DNA of 32,496 nt, taken from contig LSSN01002145.1 of NCBI GenBank assembly GCA_001970855.1, positions 1 through 32,496 on the forward strand, in the 5' to 3' direction. Origin of the DNA: Smittium culicis. Its lineage: Eukaryota > Kickxellomycota > Harpellomycetes > Harpellales > Legeriomycetaceae. Both the position numbers and the translations under genes were made by a program. Below the pieces are notes generated by a model. That model worked only from the letters and a program-made list of their open reading frames with translations, was not told the DNA's origin and searched no databases. Of the stretch, positions 11,407 to 23,104 are shown piece after piece. Each line of letters begins with the position of its first letter. The first letter of the stretch is position 1.

Positions 11407-13838
11407 TTTATCAGAATAAATAAAAATGGTATTATTCTCCAGTTATGATAAATTCAAGAGTAGTAAATAATTTTTTGATATATAAAGTATTTTTAAATAA
11501 ATAAGATATATATTAGATCTTATAAATAATGAATAAATAATATTTTTGCATAGATTTTTTCAAAATGAACGCTCTTTGCCTTTTTATATTAGTTCAGTAT
11601 TCTTTTAAACTTTAGCCAAACCAAGCTTATAAAATATAAAAGCTAAATTATTCAAATCTATGATAAATAAAGCTTAGTGATTTTCTTCTAAAATAAAATT
11701 TCAACATATCAACATAAATTTAAAAATAATCAGTTTTTGAAAAAAGTGGCTTAATATTTTCAAAAATAATCTCAGAAATAGTATTTCAATTGTTTTGAGG
11801 TCGTACATAATTTACTAAGGCGTTATATGTATTCTTATAAATGAACGGGGTCAGAAACAATTTTCACTTCCTTTGCCACCATTTGGTTTCAAAAATATAA
11901 ATATTAAGATATTTTTGGATTGGAAATAATATTATTTAAAATTTTTTTAGGAATAATCTTGAATAGAAGAGTTTTTATTCACAAAGTAATTACATTAAAG
12001 AAAAGTATAGAGAATGTTTTTTATTCTTATTTTTTGCTTTGAAAATTTACTTGATAATAATTGTAGCTCATTTAATTTTTAAATCTGTAAAATTTTATAC
12101 AATGTATATTTAATAACCAATGAATATCTGCTGTGTTGTGTTATTTTCGCAGCGTGTATTAATCTTATCTAAAATACTAAATACGTTCTGGAACAACTAT
12201 TTGATTTTAAATATTTTAGCAGAGATTTTAAGCTGAAATTATGAAGCGAACATACCCGTTTTTTTTATAAAGCATTAGAATATATTCCATAATTTTATAA
12301 CCAGTTGAGGGTAAAAAGATTTATCATAAATTTTTTCATATTCTCTAATAATTCATGTGGCTTGAAAAAAAAATTTTTTTGATCCAGAAATAATATTTTA
12401 GAATATTTTCTATTTCGATAAAATAATAATTTTTTTTATTTTCTCATAAAGCACTATTAAATATTCAAACTAAAATATAGTCATCAACACTTACAACAAT
12501 AAAATGAAAATTCTAAAATTTATATTCACAGAGTCATTTCATTTTATTCTATTGTAAACTTAAGCGTCAAAATTTTTTTTATTGGTTGCTGCCAATCTAA
12601 ATTTTTATGAATTTTAAACAATCAAAAATAAATTCATTTGTTTTCTCAGAAATAATTCTAAAACACAACGAGAATTTTTCAATATTCCCATGTCTTCAAT
12701 AAAAAAACTTTTTTCAAATAATTGAAACTGAGCTTTTTTTTAGTCATTGCTTATAAAAAAATATAAATAATTATCTTATTCAAGAAGTAATCAGCCCAAT
12801 TAGCCTATAGAGTTTTGCTAGTATTGTATAAAAATTTTGATTTTATAACTTATAAGTTTATTATTGATTACAATAAGAAATTTGTTTAATTCAATTACCA
12901 TACCCTTTTCGAAATACCAAAAAAAAATTTTAATAAATTTTTAATATTTTAACTAGAAGAATTTATAAAAAAAATTAGTTAGAGTTTAGTAGATTTAAAA
13001 TTATTCCAATTTTAATTAGAAATTATTTCTATACAACATAAGATTTTATAAGATTTAAGGATTGATAGAATTCGAAAAAATATAAAAAAAATTATTCAAT
13101 AAGTCAATAATTAGTCCAAATTGTTTTTTATTAGTATTATATCTTTTGCATGCTGGGCTTGAATATTTAGATCTCTTATTCGGTTCAGAAATGTACGGAT
13201 TAAATGTAATTTTAAATTATTTTTAAAAGTAACAAAATTGATGAAGCTTTCTTTATGATTAAAGGTTTCAAATCGGATAGGTCCTTATGTTATATGGAAG
13301 CTAATTATACTTAAATATATTAAAAATTTATTGATATTTCATATTTTTAATATCCGCTCCTAAATAAACTGGAATAAAAATAATATCCAGTTTTTAATTT
13401 ATTATTTATAATTTTAGTGCCTATTGACATTTGTTATATTTTTTAATTTGATTTTATATACTAGTTATGAATTTAAGGGTTTTAAAATGACGAAACTTAT
13501 TAAAGAAAATATTCCATATCACTATTTCTAAATAAGCTGAAACTTGGATTGATTTTATTTAATTCAAACACAAATTATTTTACTTAATTTTTTTGGAAGC
13601 ATAGTGTGTTTATTATAGTATTAGATATTTATAAAGTAAAAATGGCGTAGATTGAAGGGGCGAAAGGGGTTGCTTGAAGATTTGATATTTATCTAAGTTT
13701 CTTTTATTGTTATTTTGAAAATTTTTTATAGGTCTATACTTTTTTAAATATAATTAAAGGTGTGATTTTTTCCGTATCAAATTAACAAATATTTGACACT
13801 TTGATACAAAAAGAAATTAAGGTTATATTTTGATTTTA
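11407..13838. other. AT-rich intergenic region, no gene seen
   Basis: About 2.4 kb of AT-rich DNA between two minus-strand genes for secreted proteins. No open frame of coding character, no RNA gene and no clear repeat was found. The part next to 11406 should contain the promoter of the 620-aa protein gene, and the part next to 13838 the 3' UTR of the 766-aa protein gene. Confidence 0.55.
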
Positions 13839-16622
13839 TCAAAACATAAGCTCAATGTTTTGCTTTCCAGACGTTTGTTTTTCATTTTTTTCAGCAACAT
13901 TTTTTTTGACTTGTTGACCTTTAACTATGTCATTTATATCAAATTCAGTTTTAGGTTTAGATTGAGTAATGCTTATTTTCCCACTTTCTTGATCATTCGG
14001 ATTAACTTCGATGAGTGATTTTTTTGACACCAGATTTCCATGATAATTACCAACACTTTCTTTAGTTATTGTTGGTGGTGATCTTTTATCGTTTTTATTC
14101 ATGTTTATATCTAATTGATAAAAATTAAAAAAATTACATTAAGCATTTTTATTCCATAAAAATGACAGTGTATTAAAAGTATAATAATAAAAAGCTACCT
14201 TTTACGATAGCAATTATCGGGCTTGGTTTTTTTTTCTCTAGCGTAAGTGGAATGTTGTAGTTTTCATTACTTTTTGTTTTCTCGAGTCTAACGTCTAATT
14301 TTATTATAGATTTAAATTTTAGGGAATATTGAGTCAGCGAGTTAAGGAGTTAAGGAGTATCTTTTTTAAAATATAATTATCGACATTTTCATTTCTTATG
14401 TTCCATATAAAGTAAATGGATTACCTTGAGTGGTTCCATTGTGGTTGTACGGTTTGACTACTTCTAGACAAGTAAAAAAATCATTATAATCGCAATTTTT
14501 CTTTTTAGTAACAGTATTACAATCTATTGATTTTGTAAATAAAGATAAATTTTTTTATATAGTCATATATATACGTTAAGCCAATATAAGGTGGTATTCC
14601 TTTTAATATATATAAATCATTTTCAAAGTGTATTTTTTTATCAAGATATAACCGGTTATATATAATAAATCTTTACCTATTGTGCTAGATTCTTTTTTTG
14701 TTGATGACGGAATATTATATCCCTTTTCTTGTGTAGTAGAAATAGGACCTATTAATAAGTGCAATAATAAATTATCGTTATTTTATATTATTTTATTTTT
14801 TATGTAAACTTTAAATTTTATTATAAGTGTTTTATTAATATGTGAATATATTTCGCTCACTTAGGGTAACAGTACTTGAAGGCGTTGTAGTACATCGAAC
14901 AACATAAACTGTGGTTACATCAGTATCCGATGGGGACATTGTGGATGAAATTACTGCTGAGCTTGTAGCGTAAATTGGTGGCTCGGAACTTTTAGCAGTG
15001 GTTAAATCGGTAAATTTAGTTGTACTTGTTATTTTAAAAGTATACGAAGTTTCACTTGAAGTTACAAGTTCTGTACTTGATGCTACGCTAGCTTTGTTTG
15101 TAGGTGTACTAGTTATACATATTGAAGGGCCTGAAAGTGTGTATATTTCACATGTATCAGATTTTCTGGTTCTTTTTGATCTTGTTTGAGTTGGACGAGT
15201 TTCATGGGAGGTTACTGTAAGTTCTGAACTTGACTTTGCGTTTGTGCTGTCTTGAGATAAGCTACGTGTGCTTGTAAAAGGTGTTGGGCTCGTGTACAAA
15301 AGCAAAGATGTTGTATGATTTGTGTTACAACCACAAGAATCGCTTTTTCCTTTTTCAGTTGTTGAAATTCTATCAATTGATGTAGGTGTGACAGTACTTA
15401 ATGTGTATGAGTTTACAGATGACATTATTTTTGACTTTGTTACACATCCACTCTTTGTTACTAATGATATAATGGTTGTATATTTAACTTTGGTTGTGAA
15501 CCTAGTTTTTTTTTTACTTAAAGTAGTGGTGGGAGGAGTTACTGTTGATAGAATAATTGAAGATGTGGGTGTAACAACTTCTTCAGAACGTGATTTGCCG
15601 TTTGTATTTGTTATTATTGATGTTGAATCTGTGCTAGTATTACACCTTGTATAAATAGAATATAATTTTGCAGCTTTTTTAAGTGAACAATATTCTTGTA
15701 GTTGAATGCACGTGGTTTTTATTTCCTCATCGCACTTTGTTATAGTTACACCCTGGATATCATCGCTTTTAGTTACTAGGGTATCCTGAACTATTCTAAT
15801 GTTGTCTACACTTGGCCTTACTGAAGTATATATAGTTTTATTTTCAAGATATTTGGTGTTAATTACAGATTCGACTTTTGTTAAATATACTGTTTCTAAT
15901 ACTTCAACTACGGAAACAGGCTCTGAGATCTCTGTAGAACTTGGAGAGCTAGATTTATTTAGCTGTTTTTGGTTTAAAATAATCTGAGTTTTTGCAGAAT
16001 TTAAATTTACATCCTTTTCTGCATTTGGATTATATTCTGTATATAGTTTTGTTGACTTTTTTTTTATTGTTCTAGCAACGTATTCAACTTGGTTTTCTTC
16101 AAAAACGCTTGCTTGAACTCTGGGGATTTCTCTTCGACCAACTTCAGATCCTTTTCCTATCCCAGCTTGGTAGTTTTGTATTTGATTTATATTATCGTTG
16201 TTATTTACCAGTATCTCTTGTTCAATATTTTGTTTGTTATTAATAATGGCTTGATCAGAAATATTATTGTTATCGCTAACATCAGGATTATTTATAAACT
16301 GGTTAGAATTGATACTATTTTTATTCAAGCCTCCATAGTTTTCAGAGTCAATAAAAGGCTCATAGTCTGTATCTCTGTTCACTTGGTTATTTTGTTCTTG
16401 TATAAAATTTCTTTTTTCTAATAATTCTGGCTTATCTGAATTTATGTTTAGGTCAATTTTTTCTCCAGAGAAATAAACTCCAGAATCATGCCCTAAGTTC
16501 ATGTTAGTGTTGTACTCATGATAAGCGTCGATGATATTTGGTTTTGGCCTATTCCGATCAATAGCAGATCCTGTTATAAGGCTCGAAAAAATGGGTAATA
16601 AGTATATACCAATAAGAGCCAT
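13839..16622 (-). CDS. Secreted Ser/Thr-rich protein, 766 aa, five exons
   Basis: No known family recognised. My exons on the minus strand are 16622-14861, 14748-14677, 14523-14425, 14294-14199 and 14110-13839. The four introns (112, 153, 130 and 88 bases) are all GT-AG and all phase 1, and the joined frame stays open to the TAA. Residues 1-20 are a signal peptide (MALIGIYLLPIFSSLITGSA). An Asn/Ile/Asp-rich region follows, with a Lys-Arg pair at 70-71. A cysteine cluster lies at 297, 305, 312 and 327. Residues 330-590 are Ser/Thr-rich with imperfect repeats such as LSTVTPP and LSTVTPT, typical of an O-mannosylated wall protein. Exon 3 adds three cysteines (613, 622 and 630). Exons 4 and 5 encode a Lys-rich tail without a GPI signal. 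If the first intron were kept, the protein would stop at 595 aa. Its neighbour at 9544-11406 has the same general design but no clear sequence homology. Confidence 0.75.
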
Positions 16623-18113
16623 TGTGACTATGTTATTAAATTTATAATTGTGACACTGAAACTTGTATAAATGATTCTTATATTTATAAAAAATTTCAAG
16701 TAATAGTTGAGAAAGATAAAAATCTTTGAAAACTTCAAAGATAAATCAAAATTGACTTTTGATATATTAAGTGGGTATAGCTGATTTGATTAAATATTAA
16801 TATAGTTTTTTTTAGTTAGAATTAGATTATGTATATAGTGTATTATAATCTATAAAATTTACGAAGAGATGTAAAAAATTTTTTAGTAGAATTTTTTTAA
16901 CCCTGATTCTGGTATTGGGGAACTACATGCTTTTATATCATGCTATTATTACAAAGTAGAAATTATAATATATACATTTTATCTTTAAAATACGGCTACT
17001 ATATAAAAATCTATTCATGCAAATTACGTATATGATTTTAGATATAGATTAAAACTAATATTCTAAAATATAATATTAAACTAATAACATTATTTAATGC
17101 TAAACGCATTATTACGTTGAAATTTTTGTTTTAGTGACAAATTGTATAACTGAAGAACCGGCATGATTTTAAAAAATAAAATTCTGAATGATCATAGGCA
17201 GCATTGAGATATTTGTTTAAAATTTTCAAAAAGAAATAAAAATACATGTATCTAGTACTAAGATTTAAACCAAGCAATTTAATAAAAATAGCAGTATTTT
17301 TATGAATTAGTGCTTTATTTAAAATAAGAAATAACTAGCTATATCTGTAATAATTTGACTAATAGAGTGTGCTTCGTGATTATAATTGGTAAGTATATTT
17401 TCATCCGATTTATACTAACACTGCAACAGATTTATCAAAAGGAACGCTATTGTGGGATAGCCAATACACTTCATTATAATAAAAAAATATGAAGAGTTTT
17501 TTATGCGAAAATTTGCGATAATATTAAATTTACTTATTTCTTTTCTTTTGTTAAAAATAATTTTTTTTAAGAGTAATGGCAAAAAAAAAGTGCATAAATA
17601 TCCAACCTTATGCTTTGAGCTTTAACCAAATGAATTATGCAATGGATAAAAAAAAAAATTCGTTATTAGTGTAACGATTTTAAACTATTATTTATAACAT
17701 AATTTCCGCATTACTATAAATAATTTGTTTTTATAGCATAAATGAATCAATACCTACTTTCACAATGATCAAAATTACTTGAAATTAAAATTTTCTTGTG
17801 GAATTTGATAGATTAAATATTTTCATTGCTGATATCTTATTAATTTTACATCTGCTAACTATTTTTGATTATCCATACATCCTTTAAATTATCCTACCGT
17901 CAATGAAATAATTCATAAACAATCAATTTACTAATAAATTGTGACTTTTTGAATTTATTTTTTTATTTTTTGGGCTTAATAAGCATTGTATTCAATTACT
18001 ATATTCTCAAAGCGTGATGATTTTGATATCAATGCAATATTCTTTAGGAAGGTATAGTAAACTTTTAATATCGCTCATATCTTCAAAGTATTAGATAGTT
18101 CTAGAGTTAATGC

Positions 18114-18131
18114 GGGTGGGGGGGGGAGGGG
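18114..18131 (+). other. G-quadruplex-capable G tract
   Basis: The run is GGG, T, nine G, A, GGGG. The long central run can supply two of the four G-triplets needed for a quadruplex. It is the only such G tract in this AT-rich window. Confidence 0.6.
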
Positions 18132-18898
18132 ATTCTACTTATTTTGAAAAAAATCAGTTTAAATTTCTATATATTCAGATTTTACGTATTTTGACTTTAT
18201 TAAAACTCTATTATAAAAGGTTATTGAATTTGTAATAATAAAATCACAAACGTAATAAGGAAAAAGGTAGATCAACACTAGTAAAAGTGGATATCCGATT
18301 TATATAAATACTTTAACTCGTGCAGTAAATATAGTAGATTTTAAAAAAATGGGATTCTTCTATAACTGATCTTGGTGGCACATATTTAGGTTCGTATTAT
18401 ATTCTGAGGAATAGATAAAATGTGTAATGAAAAATATAGTAGACATTTCATTCAGATCAGGAAAATATCAATTTATTAGCTATTTCAATAAACTATCGCT
18501 AAGCTGAGATTACTATCTTTTAACATAGTTATTCGTGAAATACTTTCTGGCGCTTAGTTTATAAAATTAATTTTATTTAACATGTATAAAGTGTTTTATC
18601 AGTTACTTTAGCTTCATTTTGCAAAACTTGAGTATTAGAATTTTTTTTATAGGGATTAACAGTTGTAAACATATTATTAGACTAATAAAAAAATTGCCTA
18701 AAACTAAATTGTAAATTTATAATTGTTGAGTATTAATTAGTGTGGTATAAATAACCATCTCAATATTCAAAGTTAATTTGGGATCACAATCAAAAGAATT
18801 CTTTAATGTGCTAAAAAAAGTCTATATTAAATCTTATAAAGCTAATAAGGTTGAACACCTGATGATTTACTATCTAAAATAGTGATATATACTTTCTA

Positions 18899-20150
18899 CT
18901 AGTTAACACAAAACTGAATTTTATTGTAGAAAAAAAATAAGTCAGGTGGAAAGAGCTTCTTCCTGTTCATATATATTTGACGCCAAGGAATATAAGGAGC
19001 CTTTGAAGTGCTTTTCTTTTTTCTCTGATCAAACTCGTTGCGCTTAAAATTACCGCTAATACAACTTATAAAACTTTGGATGTATGCGTATATGTAGCTT
19101 ACACGAGAGCATATTTCGCAAGGATTGACGGTTTCATGCATTCGTCTGTGCATTTTTATGGCTGCTAAATTACCAAAGCCAAAGTCACGAAATCTGATAA
19201 TACTTATTACTTTGGGGTTATACTCAGCACAATTATGTACTTAAGAATTATACGCTTCAGAAATGTGCATTAACTCTTCTATTTCTCCATAAGCATCATC
19301 TTATTTATCAGCATTTACAGATCATCTGTGCCTTGAAGGGGAAAACTTCGCGATTTATCATGCTTGAGTTTTTTGGCGAGAAATCCTTAATCACAAGGCA
19401 CTATATCATTTCACCAATGCATCACACCACCTATTTCATCCACCCATAAGAAAAATTGTTGAATCAAAAAAATTGGCTTGAAAAATTTTTCGCATTGTTT
19501 TATGCGGATCAGATGTGTACGTTTGATTCGCCAGTTTTGGAGAAAACTAATGTAAAGATGTGTATACTTTCTACTATTAATCAACAAAAAAAGCCAGGTA
19601 TGTTTATACAAATAAGTAGTATCATTAAAAAAATTCATTTATGCTACACAATGAAACTAGGGACAAATGTAAAAATTTTCGCGTGTGATATAAATGTCTG
19701 AGTATAATGTATTGTATATTAATAATATTAAAGCAGTCTTTACTAAGAAATTTATGCATCGGCCTGAAAATCAACAATCGCACCAAGAAAATTTTGGAAT
19801 TCCAAAAATAAAAATAAAAATAAAAAACATTAGCTGCGACAACAAGGATGTGTCATAAGGTAATTTAGCCTTAATCAATTGGCTACCTGTATTTACGTTT
19901 AATGTGCCAGATAAGACGGAATAAAAAAAAATACCCCTTGTTCGCTATAACTGATTGTTCTTGAGTTGTTCCTACTTAACCGTACGGAAATTACGCCGAA
20001 AAATATAGTCAATGCATTAGAGCCCAAATTAGTCACATTTCCGTCAATAAACTCATTTAAAGCTGAAAGGGAATATATTCCAAAAATTAAGTGTTTGATC
20101 ATATGATCACATGAAAAAAAATGTGTATTACTAGTACACATAATCATTTA
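18899..20150. pseudogene. decayed coding-like island, origin unknown
   Basis: Short open stretches (18899-19153, 19411-19638 and 19899-20147 on minus; 19456-19701 on plus) have more balanced amino acid use than the surrounding AT-rich noise. The minus frame around 19320-19460 reads FFLWVDEIGGVMHW and then continues with scattered stops. I could not assign a family. A degenerate transposon or dead host gene fits, but chance cannot be excluded. Confidence 0.3.
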
Positions 20151-20797
20151 GTACTGATTTTTGAGTAAACTAAAAACTACTAGCTAGAAATATTCAAGAA
20201 ATCCTTAAATTCATTCTTAATAATTCCGCCTATGATTAATCAAGACCAGGTACCAAAGAGTATTTTATCTCTCACATTATAATAATTACATTTTAGTAGT
20301 GTCAAATTTTAGATTGATTTTGCAAAAATAATAAAAACTCCAATACGAAATTGACCATTCAATCTTGACTGGACGTTACTATTTCCTTAAATTTTTGATA
20401 ATAAATTACAAGATATGAGAAATCATATTTAGCTTAGACTTTATAACCAAGGGGAAAAAATCTTATAGGCAAGTATTAAATGCTGATTAATTAGGTGTTT
20501 TTCTCGACTGACTTGACTATAATGAACTGTTTTATTTAAATAGCCAGATATTCCCATATCTTTGAAATTTTTAAACCCTTGAAACCTTAATTAAGAATAT
20601 TAGAACTAATCTACATAATACTCCTGATTAAAATAAACTTTAAAATTTAATATAACTTACACATATTTTAAGCCAATAACAAAAGTACATTACAAATCTA
20701 TATAATTCCCACTGTGATATATAATCTGCATACTATAAAATATCCCATCTACAAAATACATAAAAAAATTTCGGTATAAATTTTATAAATCTGCGCA

Positions 20798-21055
20798 ATG
20801 GATACCAATTGGTGCTACTATTGTGGTTCACATATAAACCATTCCGACACTGATCTGTATTGCAGCGAAAAATGCAAGAAAAAAGATGAAAAACATGTTC
20901 CTATATACTACATTCATAAACTAAGTTATGCAAAAGAAGATAGAAAGAGAAACTCATCTCTAATATTAGACCCCACATATATTGGATATATTCGCACAAC
21001 TATACGGCTATCTGATACATCCTACGATACATACGCTCCTCTTTTATGGTCATAG
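20798..21055 (+). CDS. Ecl1-family small zinc-binding protein, 85 aa
   Basis: The N-terminus has WCYYCGSHI, then DLYCSEKCKKKD, giving a C-x2-C plus C-x3-C metal site within the first 27 residues. This is the layout of the fungal Ecl1/Ecl2/Ecl3 family (extender of chronological lifespan), where the second half reads LYCSEEC. In fission yeast these small proteins bind zinc and promote survival under sulphur or zinc limitation. The rest is a poorly conserved tail rich in Ser, Tyr and Arg, usual for the family. It is a single exon with its own ATG at 20798. TATAAAT-like strings lie at about 20775-20790, though these are common here. No neighbour lies close enough to suggest joint function. The family call rests on the short zinc motif, size and position of the motif. 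Confidence 0.7.
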   Translation: MDTNWCYYCGSHINHSDTDLYCSEKCKKKDEKHVPIYYIHKLSYAKEDRKRNSSLILDPTYIGYIRTTIRLSDTSYDTYAPLLWS

Positions 21056-22460
21056 ATTATTTCAGTCCATATCCAGTGTAGTATCAACTCATAACCTGCT
21101 ATATTCCTCTAATATTAAAAACTTATGTTTTCGCTCTAATAACATTTAATCTATATGTAATCACTATGAATATCACTTAGTGATTTACATTAGATTTTTA
21201 TACTTTGTAATTTTATACCATTTTGGTCCCTTTAGCTGCTTATGTTTTTACGTTTTTTAAACTATAATTTTCATATTAGCTTGTAAATAATAAAAATTAA
21301 AATCAAAACAAAATAGATATAATGGATTTATAAAATTATAAATATAAATTTTATAGTTTTATAGTTTTATACTAGCAAAATATAAAATATGTAAAAATTA
21401 ATCATAGATCTTATTCCAGTTTTAAATATCACTAAAAGAGGATAAAATTTTAATAGAAAATATGTAAATTTAATAGAATACACAAATAATTCTATAGACT
21501 TTAAAAGTTTAAGTTTAATTTTGATCTTTTTTTTTATTGGATAAAGATGATAAATATTAATCAAATATTTTTCTTGGGATATTAGGAAAAAAAATTTTAT
21601 ACTTTATTTTATGATTTTGTTTATAAACCTTTACTAATTGGAGATTTTAAAGAATATTTAGAATTATTTAAATTTTATGATTCTAAATTTTAGGAATATC
21701 TTCTAAGTTTTGAATATTAAGTTTTTATGCGATACACTGATGAAAGAATTTTTTCATTATCTTAGACAAAATATAAGAAAAATCAATTTTAATTAAAGAT
21801 TTTTTGTACTATTCAAACATATTTATTATTGGCATTGTTCAGTGTGTATCACTTTAGAAAATTAAAAAACTCTTAACGTTGTTGTTTTTCCGATCCTTGG
21901 CGATAAAATAAATAATAATTAATATTATGAATCATAATTTTCAAAGTACAAGTTAAAGCAAGTAATTTGATTACACGGTCAAATGCGTAATATATATGTG
22001 ATTTTGAATTTTATATTATGATTTTGATTTTGATTTTTTATCGCGGCGGTATATAGTATCACGTTTTTTAATTTGTCTAATTTCGTTATCTAATTTATGG
22101 GAGATTTTGAATGAAGATAGCGCTATGTTACAGTTTAATGTTATTGAAACGAATATCAATTAGTTGTAAACATTTTTGGCGGGATTGAAAAGGAATTTTT
22201 TCTTTACTATTTTTTCGTTAAACTTTTAAATTTATACTTGCTAAATGGAAGAAATGATTTTATTCATTGGGTATTAAATTTTTGTGCGATTTTATAAACT
22301 GTAACTCTCCACACTATAAAATGGTTCTTTGGTAAATAACCTCCCATAAAACATATACTCAAGCTAAATTTAATTATAAAATATTCTCAATTCGTATTTA
22401 ATATTTAAAATTCTTTCAAATAAAACAAACATCAAATCGTTTGTTTTCCAAATTTATATT
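21056..22460. other. AT-rich intergenic region, no gene seen
   Basis: About 1.4 kb of AT-rich DNA following the Ecl1-like gene. It contains small simple repeats, such as ATAGTTTT units near 21355-21370 and three GATTTT units at 22020-22037. No coding frame or RNA gene was found. Confidence 0.55.
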
Positions 22461-22675
22461 TTAGATTTTAATAGCTTGCTTTTCCATAACAGAGACAGGG
22501 GTGAGAGGATTAGAATATACTGGCTGTAGTGTTTTTCAATTAAAAATACTTTAATTAAAAAGAATTTATACACCTCTACCATGCGCTTGTACATATTAAC
22601 CAAAGAATCAAGATTACTAGGGTTGTACATATTTATGCAGTGATCTGAACGATTTTTTGATGATTTATATTGCAT
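22461..22675 (-). CDS. possible 54-aa protein with one short intron
   Basis: No family recognised. Exon 1 (22675-22574) encodes 34 residues including NMYNPSNLDSLVNMYKRMVE. A 50-base stretch with GTGTAT at its start and ACTACAG at its end would splice in phase 0 to exon 2 (22523-22461), which reads PVYSNPLTPVSVMEKQAIKI and stops. Both exons have protein-like composition, unlike the unspliced frame, which turns hydrophobic and AT-driven right after the donor. The intron is shorter than the other introns I found (83-188 bases), which weakens the model. A second overlapping minus frame (22812-22633, 59 aa, beginning MVSKRFLFVELGLFRGPYTF) is also open, and one of the two may be the real gene or an exon of it. 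The gene is divergent from the 370-aa protein gene. Confidence 0.35.
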
Positions 22676-22861
22676 TGTGTTGAATGTACCAACTTTTGAT
22701 TATTACAGATATTAGCATTAGTTGGCCTATAAATATAATTCAGAAACAATTTAAAAGTGTACGGGCCTCTAAAAAGACCAAGTTCAACAAATAGAAAGCG
22801 TTTGGAGACCATTACGCTTATTTACTATTTTTTTTTGCTATTTGTGAACAATAGAATATCA

Positions 22862-22914
22862 GCCAATACTCAATAAACTACAATACACTTTATAAATTTA
22901 GCGCCAATACTCAA
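22862..22914 (+). promoter_or_regulatory. paired CCAAT boxes in a divergent promoter
   Basis: The 12-mer GCCAATACTCAA occurs exactly twice, at 22862-22873 and 22903-22914, start to start 41 bases, or close to four helical turns. Each copy contains CCAAT, the target of the fungal HAP/NF-Y complex. They sit between the divergent starts at 22675 (-) and 23105 (+). Confidence 0.45.
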
Positions 22915-23013
22915 AAAAATAAAATATTAAAGAGAAAAAGAGCTGATATTCCCTGGCGTTTAATTCGCTTAGTTATTTTCCGCTTTTATTATTGTCTATT
23001 TATACGGAGATTT

Positions 23014-23075
23014 AGAATCACATACTTCTCTAATACCGTCACAAAGAATCATATACTTCTCTAATACCATCACTA
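23014..23075 (+). repeat. 31-base tandem duplication upstream of 23105
   Basis: Two adjacent 31-base units, 23014-23044 and 23045-23075, differ at only three positions, and the first 8 bases of a third copy follow. The repeat ends 29 bases before the ATG at 23105, so it lies in the 5' UTR or core promoter of that gene. Confidence 0.85.
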
Positions 23076-23104
23076 AGAATCACTGCTCTATCCCTGACTA
23101 TAGA

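Larger units (their letters stand above)
16623..20797. other. Long AT-rich intergenic region with decayed coding traces
   Basis: About 4.2 kb without a supported gene. The first 2.2 kb is plain AT-rich sequence. A G-rich run lies at 18114-18131. From about 18900 to 20150 the base composition is less extreme and several short open stretches occur on both strands, but every one is interrupted and none could be joined into a gene. The region just before 20798 contains TATAAAT-like strings that may be the promoter of the Ecl1-like gene. Confidence 0.5.

Noticed and set aside
14835..16622. Treating the 595-aa frame as the complete gene
   Set aside because: A good donor (GTGAGC) lies just before its end and four further phase-compatible exons follow, so the spliced 766-aa model is better.
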